A program made the position numbers and the translations under genes. From Mucilaginibacter sp. L3T2-6 (lineage in GTDB: Bacteria > Bacteroidota > Bacteroidia > Sphingobacteriales > Sphingobacteriaceae), in assembly GCF_030519355.1 (NCBI RefSeq), contig NZ_JAUMKC010000025.1:26948-90947 (forward strand): 64,000 nt of DNA. The letters run 5' to 3'. Positions 26,594 to 36,566 of this stretch are shown here, piece after piece (the first letter of the stretch is position 1; every line of letters begins with the position of its first letter). Under the pieces are notes generated by a model, which ran no database searches, had not been told where the DNA came from, and saw only the letters and a program-made list of their open reading frames with translations.

Positions 26594-28033
26594 TTAATAG
26601 TTTTCTATCGATTTAAACTCTACTGCGTTTCTTCCAACAGTATAGCAATATGTACTGCTCGGAGAAAAGTCATAGGTCAAATTATTATCCGTTTTTATTT
26701 CTTCAATGTCTAACGTGGTAACCAATGTAACGGAGATATTATTTTTGATACAAAAAGATTTCAAATTTGCCAGTTTTTGAATGCTTTTTACATATCTGTT
26801 ACTCCATTTAATTTCAACAGCCCAAGATGGTTTTTGCTTGATATTTAAGCCAACAATGTCAACCTCGCCATCCTTCCATCTTGCGTAATAAGGAGTAAAT
26901 TCTGTATTGTGGCTCCATTGCGAAAAAATTGCTGTTTCGACCATGTTACCGATAAAATCGTCATCAGCTCCAATAGGCGAGAAAAGCGCAGTTCTTAATG
27001 AGGGGTTAGTTAAATAAATTTTAAAAAAATTAGCCCTTTTAAATTTTTTTGCATTGATATCTATCCTGTTCACAACTTTAATTAAGAAAGCGGCCTCAAG
27101 ATAAGTAATATATTTTCTTATCGTATTTTTAGCTATTCCAGAACTGGATGATAATTCATCGAGCGTGAACTCATTTCCCGAATTATAGGCTATAGTACTA
27201 AATAGAGTGTTTAGCTCCTGAACATCCTGGATACCATATAAGCTTGGTAAATCCCTTAGTAAAACTTTGTCGATAATATCATTTCTGACATACCGCCCGG
27301 GATTTGCCTGCATTTCCTTTGACAAAGACAACTCGGGATAACCACCATAATTGATGTAGTCAATAAAATGTCTATTAAATTCATTAATATTAGTTGTTCT
27401 GTAATAATTCTTTTCCGAACCATTCCATGATTTTATATACCCTACAACTAAATGATCAAGGTTTTTCAAGTCAATGTATTCGTGAAATGTTAAAGGCGGG
27501 AGAATAAAATCCGTAAAGCGGCCAGCTCCCGATTCATTACTCTTTAACCGCAATGCGGCAGCAGCCGACCCCGATGCAATGAAGTTACTATAATGATAGC
27601 TATCAACTAAGGTCTTTAAATGGCGTTCCCAATCTTTTAAATATTGAATTTCGTCAAAAATTACATAATAATCTTTTATTGAATCATCATTATTAGCTTT
27701 CCTGCATAGTTCGAATAATTTTTCAAGTCGAATTCCACTGTAAATCGGATTGTCAATTGATAAATAACAGATTTTTTGGGGATTTATCCCTTCGTCAATG
27801 AGGTCTTGAATTAAATGAAATATCATAACGGTTTTACCAACCCTCCGAGGCCCCATTAATACAACGGCTCTTTTTATTTGACTTTGCTTAATCAGCGGTT
27901 TGAAAAGGCGGTAGTACAAGCGCCTTTTCATAGAAGTGTAGAAATCCTCTATTCTCCCTGATTCCCACCATGGATTTTCAAACTTGATTTTATCAATTAT
28001 CTGAACTTCAGAAAACGCCTTGAGGTTTTTCAT
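26594..28033 (-). CDS. AAA ATPase with C-terminal DUF4143 domain
   Basis: 479 residues. Walker A is GPRRVGKT (about 57-64, LMGPRRVGKTVMIFHL) and Walker B is YYVIFDEIQYLKDW. A winged-helix segment (LDELSSSSGIAKNTIRKYIT) precedes a C-terminal DUF4143 region with a nuclease-like D...EIKW signature (DGEVDIVGLNI, then AVEIKWSNR). The gene and its flanks are visibly more AT-rich than the neighbours, which suggests recent transfer. The function of this widespread family is unsettled; toxin-antitoxin-like or DNA-related roles have been suggested, none proven here. Confidence 0.88.
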   Translation of the reverse strand: MKNLKAFSEVQIIDKIKFENPWWESGRIEDFYTSMKRRLYYRLFKPLIKQSQIKRAVVLMGPRRVGKTVMIFHLIQDLIDEGINPQKICYLSIDNPIYSGIRLEKLFELCRKANNDDSIKDYYVIFDEIQYLKDWERHLKTLVDSYHYSNFIASGSAAAALRLKSNESGAGRFTDFILPPLTFHEYIDLKNLDHLVVGYIKSWNGSEKNYYRTTNINEFNRHFIDYINYGGYPELSLSKEMQANPGRYVRNDIIDKVLLRDLPSLYGIQDVQELNTLFSTIAYNSGNEFTLDELSSSSGIAKNTIRKYITYLEAAFLIKVVNRIDINAKKFKRANFFKIYLTNPSLRTALFSPIGADDDFIGNMVETAIFSQWSHNTEFTPYYARWKDGEVDIVGLNIKQKPSWAVEIKWSNRYVKSIQKLANLKSFCIKNNISVTLVTTLDIEEIKTDNNLTYDFSPSSTYCYTVGRNAVEFKSIENY

Positions 28034-28190
28034 TCCATCAATTATTATAACAAATATAAATAAATAAGATCAAGGCTTTAATCTTATTTATTTATTAATT
28101 TTAAATAATTGACTATGAGATACTTATAAGCATTTATAATTTAACTTTTTAACTAAGATAAGGTTTATCCGATTTGAATCAGCCTCATTT

Positions 28191-29228
28191 TTACACCTCC
28201 GGCTCCTGCTGGCTCAGGCAATGAAAACTGCCCAACCCCCAGATAATATCGGTAGAATCGATACCCACAACTTTCCTCTCCGGGAAACAGCCCTGGATAA
28301 TATCCAACGCTTTTACGTCCTTGTCGCAGCGATATGTAGGCACAATAACCGAATTATTGGCGATATAAAAATTAGCGTATGAAGCAGGCAGGCGCTGGTC
28401 TTCGTAAATTACTGCATCCGGCATTGGCAACTCTGCAATATTTAGCTGCTTGCCATTAATCAGGCGCATCTTTTTCAGCATTTCAAGATTATCCTGAAGC
28501 AACTGGTAGTTCTCGTCGGTTTTATTTTCTTCTATAACGGTAAGCACCGTATCTTCATTTACAAAACGAACAGTATCATCAATGTGCCCGTCTGTATCAT
28601 CGCCTGTAATCCCCTCGCCTACCCACAACACCTGCTCCACGCCGTAGTAATTATACAGGTATTCTTCAATTTGCTGCTGGTTTAAAGCGGGGTTGCGATT
28701 TTCATTCAGCAGGCATGCGGTGGACGTGATCAAAGTACCGGCCCCGTTAAAATCAACCGAGCCGCCTTCCATTACAATACCCGGATGATAAACCGGCAAG
28801 CCAAAGCGTTCGCCAATTTTTGTGGGGATAACATCGTCCAGATCGAACGGGGGATATTTTCCGCCCCAGGCGTTATAGCCCCAATCAACAATCGCCTTCT
28901 GTTTGGTAACCGGGTTTATTAAAAACGCCGGACCATGATCGCGGCACCAGGCGTCGTTGGTTTCAAACTCAAAAAACTCCACCTGTTTTAAATCAACATT
29001 TTGCAGCAGCAACTGTTGTTTGGCAAAGGCGGCCATTTGCTCATCTTTTACATTGATGCGCACCAACTCGCCCTCAGACAATATCTTGATAAACTCGCAA
29101 TAACGCGGAAAGATCAAATCGATCTTACCGGGCCATGAAGCCTCTTTATGCGGCCAGCTCAGCCAGGTAGCGGTATGTTTTGCCCATTCTGCCGGGAAAT
29201 GGAATCCGTTTTGTTTGGGTGTAATCAT
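28191..29228 (-). CDS. aguA: Agmatine deiminase
   Basis: 345 residues, full length. It converts agmatine to N-carbamoylputrescine and ammonia. Pentein-fold motifs are clear: TNDAWCRDHGPAFL, GIVMEGGSVDFNGAG, GDDTDGHIDDTVRF, and the catalytic Cys337 in GLGSFHCLSQQEP. The gene is followed upstream on the same strand by N-carbamoylputrescine amidase, giving a two-step route to putrescine. A palindromic repeat separates the two genes. Confidence 0.96.
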   Translation of the reverse strand: MITPKQNGFHFPAEWAKHTATWLSWPHKEASWPGKIDLIFPRYCEFIKILSEGELVRINVKDEQMAAFAKQQLLLQNVDLKQVEFFEFETNDAWCRDHGPAFLINPVTKQKAIVDWGYNAWGGKYPPFDLDDVIPTKIGERFGLPVYHPGIVMEGGSVDFNGAGTLITSTACLLNENRNPALNQQQIEEYLYNYYGVEQVLWVGEGITGDDTDGHIDDTVRFVNEDTVLTVIEENKTDENYQLLQDNLEMLKKMRLINGKQLNIAELPMPDAVIYEDQRLPASYANFYIANNSVIVPTYRCDKDVKALDIIQGCFPERKVVGIDSTDIIWGLGSFHCLSQQEPEV

Positions 29229-29250
29229 TAAGTTGGATACTATTAGGTTT

Positions 29251-29342
29251 TGTCATTGCGAGGTACGAAGCAACCTCGTCGACATATATAGTCCGCTATG
29301 CATTGCGAAGAGATTGCTTCGTCGTTCCTCCTCGCAATGACA
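29251..29342. repeat. Palindromic REP-like element between aguA and aguB
   Basis: TGTCATTGCGAGG (29251-29263) begins and CCTCGCAATGACA (29330-29342) ends a 92-bp imperfect palindrome; ACGAAGCAA and TTGCTTCGT mirror each other inside. It can form a long hairpin in DNA or RNA and resembles the dispersed GTCATTGCGAGG repeats found in many bacteria. Confidence 0.85.
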
Positions 29343-29352
29343 ATATTATTGA

Positions 29353-30222
29353 TTAGTCTTCGTCCAGAAAGCGTTTAGTGATCGGTTGATACGACTCGAT
29401 GCGACGATCACGCATAAACGGCCAGTGACTGCGGTAATAATCCGATTTATCCAGGTCCAGTTCCTGCACTACCACTTCTTCTTTATCGGCAGATGCCTGG
29501 TAAATTAATGCGCCGAACGGATTGGCGAAAAATGAGCCGCCCCAAAACTTAAGGCCGGCCTCCTCGCCCACGCGGTTAACACTTACAACGTGCACGCCGT
29601 TGGCTACCGCATGCGAACGCTGGATGGTTTGCCATGCATTGTATTGTTCGGTATTTGTGGCTTCATCCTGGGTACTGGCCCAGCCAATAGCTGTAGGATA
29701 GAATAATATTTCAGCGCCCATCATCGCAGTGATTCGGGCAGCTTCGGGATACCATTGATCCCAGCAGATCAGTACGCCGATGGTCGCAAATTTAGTTTTG
29801 AAAACTTTATAGCCCAGGTCGCCGGGCGTAAAATAGAATTTTTCGTAAAAGCCGGGGTCATCCGGGATATGCATTTTGCGGTATTTGCCGAGATATGCGC
29901 CATCGGCATCCAGCACGGCAGTAGTATTATGATAGATACCCTGTGCCCGTTTTTCGAATAAAGAGGCAATGGTCACCACGCCCAATTCCTTGGCTACTGC
30001 CGAAAGCGCATCGGTAGACGGGCCGGGAATAGCTTCCGCCAGCTTAAAGTTGTCGTAATCCTCAACATCACAAAAATAAAGCGATGTAAACAGTTCCTGT
30101 AAACAAACTATCTGCGCGCCCTTTTGAGCGGCCTCGCGCACTTTAACAATAGCTTTGTTTAAATTCTCCTGTTTATCGGAGGTACAGCTCATCTGCACCA
30201 TTCCCACTTTTACTTTACTCAT
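29353..30222 (-). CDS. aguB: N-carbamoylputrescine amidase (nitrilase superfamily)
   Basis: 289 residues from the ATG at 30222 (MSKVKVGMVQMSC). The longer frame to 30351 encodes unlike sequence through the promoter and repeats. The Glu-Lys-Cys triad is present in CLQELFTS, KYRKMHIPDD and GVLICWDQWYPEAAR. It hydrolyses N-carbamoylputrescine to putrescine, CO2 and ammonia, and acts after aguA. A -7 box (minus-strand TACTTTTG, 30239-30246) lies 16 nt before the ATG, which confirms this start. Confidence 0.95.
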   Translation of the reverse strand: MSKVKVGMVQMSCTSDKQENLNKAIVKVREAAQKGAQIVCLQELFTSLYFCDVEDYDNFKLAEAIPGPSTDALSAVAKELGVVTIASLFEKRAQGIYHNTTAVLDADGAYLGKYRKMHIPDDPGFYEKFYFTPGDLGYKVFKTKFATIGVLICWDQWYPEAARITAMMGAEILFYPTAIGWASTQDEATNTEQYNAWQTIQRSHAVANGVHVVSVNRVGEEAGLKFWGGSFFANPFGALIYQASADKEEVVVQELDLDKSDYYRSHWPFMRDRRIESYQPITKRFLDED

Positions 30223-30388
30223 CCTGCTAAATTTTGCGCAAAAGTACGTTTTTAGTCCGACAGTCGGGAAAGACCGAAAGTCCGAAAGACGAAAATTACA
30301 ATTCACAAATGTTGAGAGGAGTGCGGGAAGGCCAAAAAAAGCACCGCCCAATAGTCAACTTAAAAGCAGCTTTTTTAGCTTTTTGACT

Positions 30389-30769
30389 TTACTGACTTTC
30401 GGACTTTACTGACTCAACCAGCAATCCGTTCACCGTATCAATCAGTTCATCCAGCCCGAAAGGCTTTGAGATAATGGCGTCGCACCCGCATGCGAGCATA
30501 TCGTCTTTGTTGAGGTATGCCGAACAAATAATAACCGGCATATTACAGAGCGCGGGATGGGCTTTTACCTGCCGGCAGATTTCGTCGCCGCGCAGCCCAC
30601 CCAATTTATAATCGAGCATTAACAGGTCAGGCTTGTGGTTGCTGATACTTTCGATAATGTTCTCCGTCTCCGAAGTTATAGTTACTTCAAACCGTTCGTA
30701 CGACAGGGCTTCTTTAACAACATCAAGTACATCCTGGTTATCATCAAGCATTAATATTCGCTTCCGCAT
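30389..30769 (-). CDS. Single-domain response regulator (receiver only)
   Basis: 126 residues: RILMLDDNQDVLDVV with acidic pocket, phospho-acceptor Asp in DLLMLDYKLGG (about 53), and ISKPFGLDEL with the conserved Lys. There is no output domain and no adjacent kinase. The last codons and the stop (VESVKSESQ-TAA) are made of the intergenic word GTCAGTAAAGTCC, so a repeat has supplied the C-terminus. Confidence 0.9.
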   Translation of the reverse strand: MRKRILMLDDNQDVLDVVKEALSYERFEVTITSETENIIESISNHKPDLLMLDYKLGGLRGDEICRQVKAHPALCNMPVIICSAYLNKDDMLACGCDAIISKPFGLDELIDTVNGLLVESVKSESQ

Positions 30770-30983
30770 AATGCAATTAATTGGGTGAAGTAAAGGTTTT
30801 GCTAATAAATAAACGGAGCTTAATTACAGAATTTGATTGTTTTCAATATTTATAAAACGCAGTAACTGCCGTTTTATTTGATTCGGCTACAATAACAATC
30901 AGAAAAACATAACATTAATACATAAGAACATGAGAACTCGTAAAACCGCGTAGTTGTGAAAATCAATAAGACCCATTCGTCTT

Positions 30984-32543
30984 TTAAAGATCATGATAGA
31001 TAGATCTGAAGGTACTGCGTAAGCCAAAGGTGATCGCGGTAGTCTTCCGGGAATTAACATCTGTAGTTTCGTGGCGTATCAGGCCGCCAAGCTCAAATCT
31101 TAAATTATACTTAGGGTTGATCAGGTAAGACACCGTGCCTTCAGCATAATAAAACTTGGCAGGTACGCCCTGACCGATCACCCTATCGGGAGTAGATGCG
31201 GAAGTTGATGTGTAGGTCAGTTCCTTACCGTAATTCTGGCCGGGAGGATTAAGCCCGTATTTAGCATAATTAACCTGCCCCATAAAATCAAAATTTCCGA
31301 TAGAGTAATTCAGTATGCCGATAAGTTCCCTGAAGTTGGCGCCAAGCGGATCGCCGAGGGGTTGGCTATAGTCGGTATAATTGGTAATGATTTGCGGACT
31401 GGTATAGGTATATGGTTTTACGGTATTGTATTCAAACAGGTAGCTAAAGTTTTTTACGCCGAGCAGGTCGCCGCCGCGAAAGCCAAGCTGGTACCCGTCA
31501 GTATTGCTGTTATCCATCAGCAATTGTGCATAAACGGCTGTCTTGTCGAATATTTTATACTTGCCTGTAAAACCCGACAATATGTTATCGGGCTGATTTT
31601 TAGGTCCAATGGATGCGGCAAAGAACAATGGGTTGATCAGATTTGCATCAAATCCGTGGAAATGTCCATTGTCATCGGCTTCCTGCGCAATAACTGCGTT
31701 GAAAAAGCCCAGGGAAAGGCGATTGGTAACATTCCAGTCGAGGTAATGGAAGGCGCCGTATTTACGCCGGTTGCTAAAAAACGTATCAAACTTCGGTATA
31801 TTTATGTCTTCCATGTACGTCCACATGGCCATATATTGTACCGGGCCCAGGTTCGCTGTTAAACGCAGTAAAGGATAATTTGCCGAAAAATCAGACAACA
31901 ACAGCGACCGGTAGCCATCGCCAATAAAGGTTTTGTCCGTTCCAAGGGTAATATTTAACTGTTTTATTGGTGTATACGAAACATACGCTGTAACATACGA
32001 CCAATCCTGGCTGCCTATTGCCTGCCCGCTGTAACTCCTGTTATAGGCCTGCCCGGGGATGAAAGCGTATTTATTAATTATATCGTTATAATATCCGTTA
32101 AACCGGGCCGAATTTTCAAACCCGCTGGAATAAAAAGAGAACTTGCTGCCTATAGTACCGCCCAGTTGATAACCGCGGGTATTCATATTGGTAGTTATCT
32201 TGTCCGAAAAATCGCGTCCAACCATCAAATCAGGAAGATAATCAGCATAAAAGGTATAGTCTTTGGTTTTTACATCAAACACGTGCTCGTTAAAAATCTT
32301 ACGCACTATCCACGTATGCCGGCTGCTGTCGACACCCCGGTTCATTACAGCGTCATAAGTGGGCCGCAGCGTACTGTCAATTAAAAATGGCTTGAGTGAC
32401 GTATGAATACGACTGTCTAATGAATAGACGCTCGAATTAAATTTTTGATCGAGCTGGTAGGAATAGGGCAGATATACAGATTGCGCCTGACTTAAACGGA
32501 TTGAAAAAAATATAATTGCAGCAATTAATAGCAGTTTTTTCAT
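30984..32543 (-). CDS. Outer-membrane beta-barrel protein (Wzi/RemB-like)
   Basis: 519 residues. A signal peptide (MKKLLLIAAIIFFSIRLSQAQ) is followed by alternating aromatic/hydrophobic strands through to a C-terminal strand ending FGLRSTFRSIYHDL. The segment LGTDKTFIGDGYRSLLLSDF matches the GxG-YRSLLLSD pattern of capsule-assembly Wzi-type barrels and the gliding-motility protein RemB of Bacteroidota. Role at the cell surface inferred; exact function unknown. Confidence 0.8.
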   Translation of the reverse strand: MKKLLLIAAIIFFSIRLSQAQSVYLPYSYQLDQKFNSSVYSLDSRIHTSLKPFLIDSTLRPTYDAVMNRGVDSSRHTWIVRKIFNEHVFDVKTKDYTFYADYLPDLMVGRDFSDKITTNMNTRGYQLGGTIGSKFSFYSSGFENSARFNGYYNDIINKYAFIPGQAYNRSYSGQAIGSQDWSYVTAYVSYTPIKQLNITLGTDKTFIGDGYRSLLLSDFSANYPLLRLTANLGPVQYMAMWTYMEDINIPKFDTFFSNRRKYGAFHYLDWNVTNRLSLGFFNAVIAQEADDNGHFHGFDANLINPLFFAASIGPKNQPDNILSGFTGKYKIFDKTAVYAQLLMDNSNTDGYQLGFRGGDLLGVKNFSYLFEYNTVKPYTYTSPQIITNYTDYSQPLGDPLGANFRELIGILNYSIGNFDFMGQVNYAKYGLNPPGQNYGKELTYTSTSASTPDRVIGQGVPAKFYYAEGTVSYLINPKYNLRFELGGLIRHETTDVNSRKTTAITFGLRSTFRSIYHDL

Positions 32544-32835
32544 AAGCAGTCAGCCTGTTTTTTGCACCGCACGAAAATAACTATTAATTGCGGTGAAATA
32601 AAAATTTGATTTAGAATGGTTGACATGCAGAAAGCAATTGCGAGACGCTCGCCTCCGATTCCTTAATGACTTTTCGGACTTCACTGACTTTCCTTACTTT
32701 TTCCCATATTTGCGCCTTTAAAACCGGAACACCTTAACTTTAATATGTTAAAAGTTGTTAAGCCCGGCCTTATTTAGTAAAAAAAGTGTTAAAAATCCTG
32801 ATATTTACCCTGCAATAAACCATTAGTTGTAATCC

Positions 32836-35800
32836 ATGCAATACAATAAAATAAACAATCTTTTAGGCTGGCTTTGCTTTGTCATCGCATCTCTTACTTA
32901 CATTTTAACCCTCGAGCCGTCTGTTAGCTTTTGGGATTGCGGCGAGTTTATATCCTGTGCCTACCGCTTACAGGTAGCGCACCAGCCAGGTTATCCAATG
33001 TTTGCCATGCTCGGTAAAATGTTTTCGCTTTTATCGTTCGGTAACAATGCTAAGGTGCCTTATTTTACCAACATGGGTTCGGCGCTGGCCAGCGGCGCCA
33101 CTATTATGTTCCTGTTCTGGAGCATAACCGCCATCGCTAAAAAACTGCTGCCTGAAAAACAAACTCAGGAAGAAAATAAAAACCGCACCCTGCTGATCAT
33201 GGGCGCCGGCCTGGTGGGCGCTTTAGCCTTTACCTATACCGACACATTCTGGTTTTCGGCGGTTGAAACCATCGTATTTGCTATCTCGATGCTATGTACG
33301 GCCGTTGTTTTCTGGGCAATATTGAAATGGGACGCTCATGCCGATGAACCTGGCGCGGATAAATGGCTTGTTTTTATAGCCTATGTTATCGGTTTGTCTA
33401 TAGGCATCCACCTGCTCAACCTGTTAACCATCCCTGCAATTGCAATGGTTTATTATTTCCGCAGGGGTAAAAATATCAACCTTGGCGGCGTCATCGGCAC
33501 ATTTTTAATCGGCGTGCTGATCTTGATTTTTGTACAATACGGTATAAGGGGCTATACAATTAAAATAGCCGCCTATTTCGATTTATTTTTTGTAAACAGC
33601 CTGGGTCTCGGTTTCTGGAGCGGCGCCCTTTTCTGGTTCCTGATCATTGCCGCTGTATTGGTTGGCGGTATAATTTACAGCACCCGCAAAAAGAAGCCAT
33701 TAATGAACCTGGCCTTTTTGTGCACCGCATTTGTTTATTTTGGCTACGGCTCATTTGCGTATATTCCAATCCGTGCTTCTGCAGGTACCAACCTCGACAA
33801 CTCGCACCCGGATAATGCCTTTGTAATGTATGGCTACCTGAACCGTATACAATATGGCGAAAACCCGCTGTTATATGGTCAGTACTTTGATGCTAAAATC
33901 ATAGATCAAACAGAAGGCGCTACCCTTTACCGTAAAGGCAAAACCAAATACGAAAACGCCGGTAAAAAACAGAATTACGTATACGACCATAATACCATTT
34001 TCCCGCGTATGTACAGCAGCGACGGCCAGGACCCGCAGTTCTATCGTCAGTGGCTGCAAATGGACGATAACGCCGCCCCTACCATGACCGACAACCTGAA
34101 ATGGTTCTTCAGCTGGCAGGTTTACCAGATGTATGTGCGTTACTTTATGTGGAACTTTGTAGGCCGTTATAACGATTTGGATGGCCAGCAAAGCATGACC
34201 GGCATTGACGGAAACTGGACCAGCGGCATATTAGATGGCGGCAAACACCTGCCTAAGTCTGTTACCCAAAGCGTAACCTACACCCCGCTGTATGCCCTGC
34301 CGCTCATCATTGGCATATTGGGTGTTGTTTACCACTTCCAGCGCAAAAGGCGCGATGCATTGGTTGTACTGCTGCTGTTTATTTTTACGGGCGTCGCAAT
34401 CGTGCTGTATGTAAATCAACCGAGCATACAGCCCCGTGAGCGTGATTATTCATACGTCGGCTCGTTCTACGCCTTTGCCATTTGGATAGGCCTGGGGGTA
34501 ATTGCCATAGCCGAAATGCTGAGGACAAAACTAAATGCCAAAACTTCAGCTTTGTTGGCTACCGTTGTTTGTCTCCTGGCAGCCCCTGTTGTAATGGCAA
34601 AACAGGAATGGCCGTCACACGATCGCTCAACCAAAATGACGCCGCACGATATGGCTTATAACTATCTTATATCGTGCCCGCCAAATGCTATTTTGTTTAC
34701 CTATGGTGATAATGATACTTACTCACTATGGTACGACCAGGAGGTTGAAGGCATACGTCCGGATGTGCGTATAGTTAACCTGAGCTTATTTACCGGCGAC
34801 TGGTATATCCGCCAGATGCAGGGAAAAATGAATGATTCGGCGCCATTGCCGATCACGATGCCTTACGATAAATATAAAGAAGGCGTACGCGATGTAATTT
34901 ATTTTGATGATAAGAAATTGCCCGGCTATACTGAAATTAAGGACGTGTTCGACTTTATTACTTCGGATGATAAAGCTACGCAGGTGCAGTACCAGAGCGG
35001 CGACTGGGGAAATTATCTTCCAACCAAAAATCTCAAAATCACCATCAATCCTGATGATGTTTTAAAAAACCACGTAATTACCCCGGAGCAGAAAGACAAA
35101 CTCGCTACCGCTATGGAGTGGAAATACACCTCGAACTATGTAACCAAGGAAAACCTGGCCATGTTCGATATCCTTGCCCATAACAATTGGAAGCGGCCAA
35201 TCTGCTTTACCACCACCATTGGCAACGAAAACCTGATCGGTTTACAACCCTATTTGTATAAGGAAGGTTTCACTTATCACCTGATACCATTTAAGCCGGA
35301 TACTACCACACACGATCAATTGGGCAAAATAAACAGCCTGGTGATGTATGATAACATGATGAATAAGTTTAAATATGGCAACTTTAAAACGGCTAAGTAT
35401 TTAGACCATGAATCTACCACCATGTTCTACCCGGTAATGGTTACTACGTTCCTTGATCTGGCCGACGGTTTGGTTAAAGACGGTCATCCTGACCTGGCAC
35501 TTAAAGCGCTGCACAAGTTTGACCAGGTAATGCCCGACATTATGCCGGGAATAGAGGTTGCTAACCGCAAGATATTTATGGCCCAGACAGCTTACAACCT
35601 GAGCGACAATGTGTTAGGTAACAAACTAATGAATAATGTAAATGATTACCTGAAAGACCAGCTTGATTATAACTACAATTTATTAAAGGATAACAACAAC
35701 AACCTGGATGTGCGCACGGTACAGTATGGTGTTTCCTTTATCAATGCAATGGTTGGTATTACAGCCGATGGTCACCAGGCGGCCCTGAGCAAAAAGCTGT

Positions 35801-35862
35801 CGGATGAGCTAAAAGATTACACCAACAAATTTGCTCCGATTTTACAACGGCAGCAGCAATAA
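32836..35862 (+). CDS. DUF2723 multi-pass membrane protein (GT117-like)
   Basis: 1008 residues. The N-terminal half has about 12 transmembrane helices, beginning with LLGWLCFVIASLTYILTLEPSVSFWDCGEF; the WDCGEF signature on the first outer loop is characteristic of DUF2723 and resembles the catalytic DE loop of GT-C glycosyltransferases. Residues from about 620 form a soluble domain with TYGDNDTYSLWYDQEV and TPR-like helices at the end. Probably a protein or lipid glycosyltransferase on the periplasmic face. A perfect hairpin terminator follows. Confidence 0.88.
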   Translation: MQYNKINNLLGWLCFVIASLTYILTLEPSVSFWDCGEFISCAYRLQVAHQPGYPMFAMLGKMFSLLSFGNNAKVPYFTNMGSALASGATIMFLFWSITAIAKKLLPEKQTQEENKNRTLLIMGAGLVGALAFTYTDTFWFSAVETIVFAISMLCTAVVFWAILKWDAHADEPGADKWLVFIAYVIGLSIGIHLLNLLTIPAIAMVYYFRRGKNINLGGVIGTFLIGVLILIFVQYGIRGYTIKIAAYFDLFFVNSLGLGFWSGALFWFLIIAAVLVGGIIYSTRKKKPLMNLAFLCTAFVYFGYGSFAYIPIRASAGTNLDNSHPDNAFVMYGYLNRIQYGENPLLYGQYFDAKIIDQTEGATLYRKGKTKYENAGKKQNYVYDHNTIFPRMYSSDGQDPQFYRQWLQMDDNAAPTMTDNLKWFFSWQVYQMYVRYFMWNFVGRYNDLDGQQSMTGIDGNWTSGILDGGKHLPKSVTQSVTYTPLYALPLIIGILGVVYHFQRKRRDALVVLLLFIFTGVAIVLYVNQPSIQPRERDYSYVGSFYAFAIWIGLGVIAIAEMLRTKLNAKTSALLATVVCLLAAPVVMAKQEWPSHDRSTKMTPHDMAYNYLISCPPNAILFTYGDNDTYSLWYDQEVEGIRPDVRIVNLSLFTGDWYIRQMQGKMNDSAPLPITMPYDKYKEGVRDVIYFDDKKLPGYTEIKDVFDFITSDDKATQVQYQSGDWGNYLPTKNLKITINPDDVLKNHVITPEQKDKLATAMEWKYTSNYVTKENLAMFDILAHNNWKRPICFTTTIGNENLIGLQPYLYKEGFTYHLIPFKPDTTTHDQLGKINSLVMYDNMMNKFKYGNFKTAKYLDHESTTMFYPVMVTTFLDLADGLVKDGHPDLALKALHKFDQVMPDIMPGIEVANRKIFMAQTAYNLSDNVLGNKLMNNVNDYLKDQLDYNYNLLKDNNNNLDVRTVQYGVSFINAMVGITADGHQAALSKKLSDELKDYTNKFAPILQRQQQ

Positions 35863-35910
35863 GCAGGTGAAAGGTAAAAAGCGAAAGCTGAAAGGTTTTT
35901 GCAATTCATA

Positions 35911-35949
35911 AAGTAAAAGGCCAACCTTCCGGGATTGGCCTTTTACTTT
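35911..35949. terminator. Strong bidirectional terminator
   Basis: AAGTAAAAGGCCAA (35911-35924) and TTGGCCTTTTACTT (35935-35948) are perfectly complementary over 14 bp around a 10-nt loop, with A and T tracts on each side. It lies between the convergent DUF2723 and lipoprotein genes. Confidence 0.88.
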
Positions 35950-35987
35950 GCACCACAAATTGTGATTGCAAATTTATTAATCAGTTT

Positions 35988-36413
35988 TCACCTGCTCAAC
36001 TTTACCGACCTTCCAAAAACGCCGCCCGGCGTAATTATGCGGGGCGCCGCAATATAAAGGCTATGGCTGGTAAAATTCTTTATCGTACTGGTTTGCACCT
36101 CTCCGTTTAATATTGCATCGAATTGGGGAATAGCAATTTTGGTGTCCGATATTAAAGTGTAATTCAAAGTATCCAAAGCATCGCCCTCCCTGGTATAAAT
36201 TATTCCGTTACTTCTAAAATCAAAATAGTCGCCGGGCTGGCCTGCATAATTTACCGGGGTATTGTTTATTCCCATTCCCACGTGCGATGAGTCGCTCACC
36301 ACGTTCCATTTACCGATAATTTTAATCTTAGGATTTGCAATGCCATCTGGCTTTTTACACGCCGCAAACATCATTAAAAGGCATACTGCCAGGAGTAAAA
36401 AGTTCTTCTTCAT
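35988..36413 (-). CDS. Lipocalin-like lipoprotein
   Basis: 141 residues with a lipobox-type signal (MKKNFLLLAVCLLMMFAACKK; lipidated Cys about 19). The mature part IKIIGKWNVVSDS ... YFDFRSNGIIYT follows the 'GKW...F..dG' pattern of Bacteroidota lipocalin-like lipoproteins. It resembles the lipoprotein at 55.7-56.2 kb in layout. Ligand unknown. Confidence 0.82.
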   Translation of the reverse strand: MKKNFLLLAVCLLMMFAACKKPDGIANPKIKIIGKWNVVSDSSHVGMGINNTPVNYAGQPGDYFDFRSNGIIYTREGDALDTLNYTLISDTKIAIPQFDAILNGEVQTSTIKNFTSHSLYIAAPRIITPGGVFGRSVKLSR

Positions 36414-36566
36414 ACAAGCAGGTATTAAAAGTTAATTAAAGCCTTTACGCGATTGATTTACAATTTGCTACAGCCGGTTTGTCATTGTTTGCCAAATGTT
36501 TTTTATTCCGGCTTTTTATCTATTTTAGGATCGGTTAAACCTGAGTTAAAAACCCTGAACTAATTT

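Noticed and set aside
26594..28033. AAA/DUF4143 gene as part of a multi-gene defence system
   Set aside because: No partner effector, nuclease or methylase nearby; single genes of this family are common and of unsettled function.
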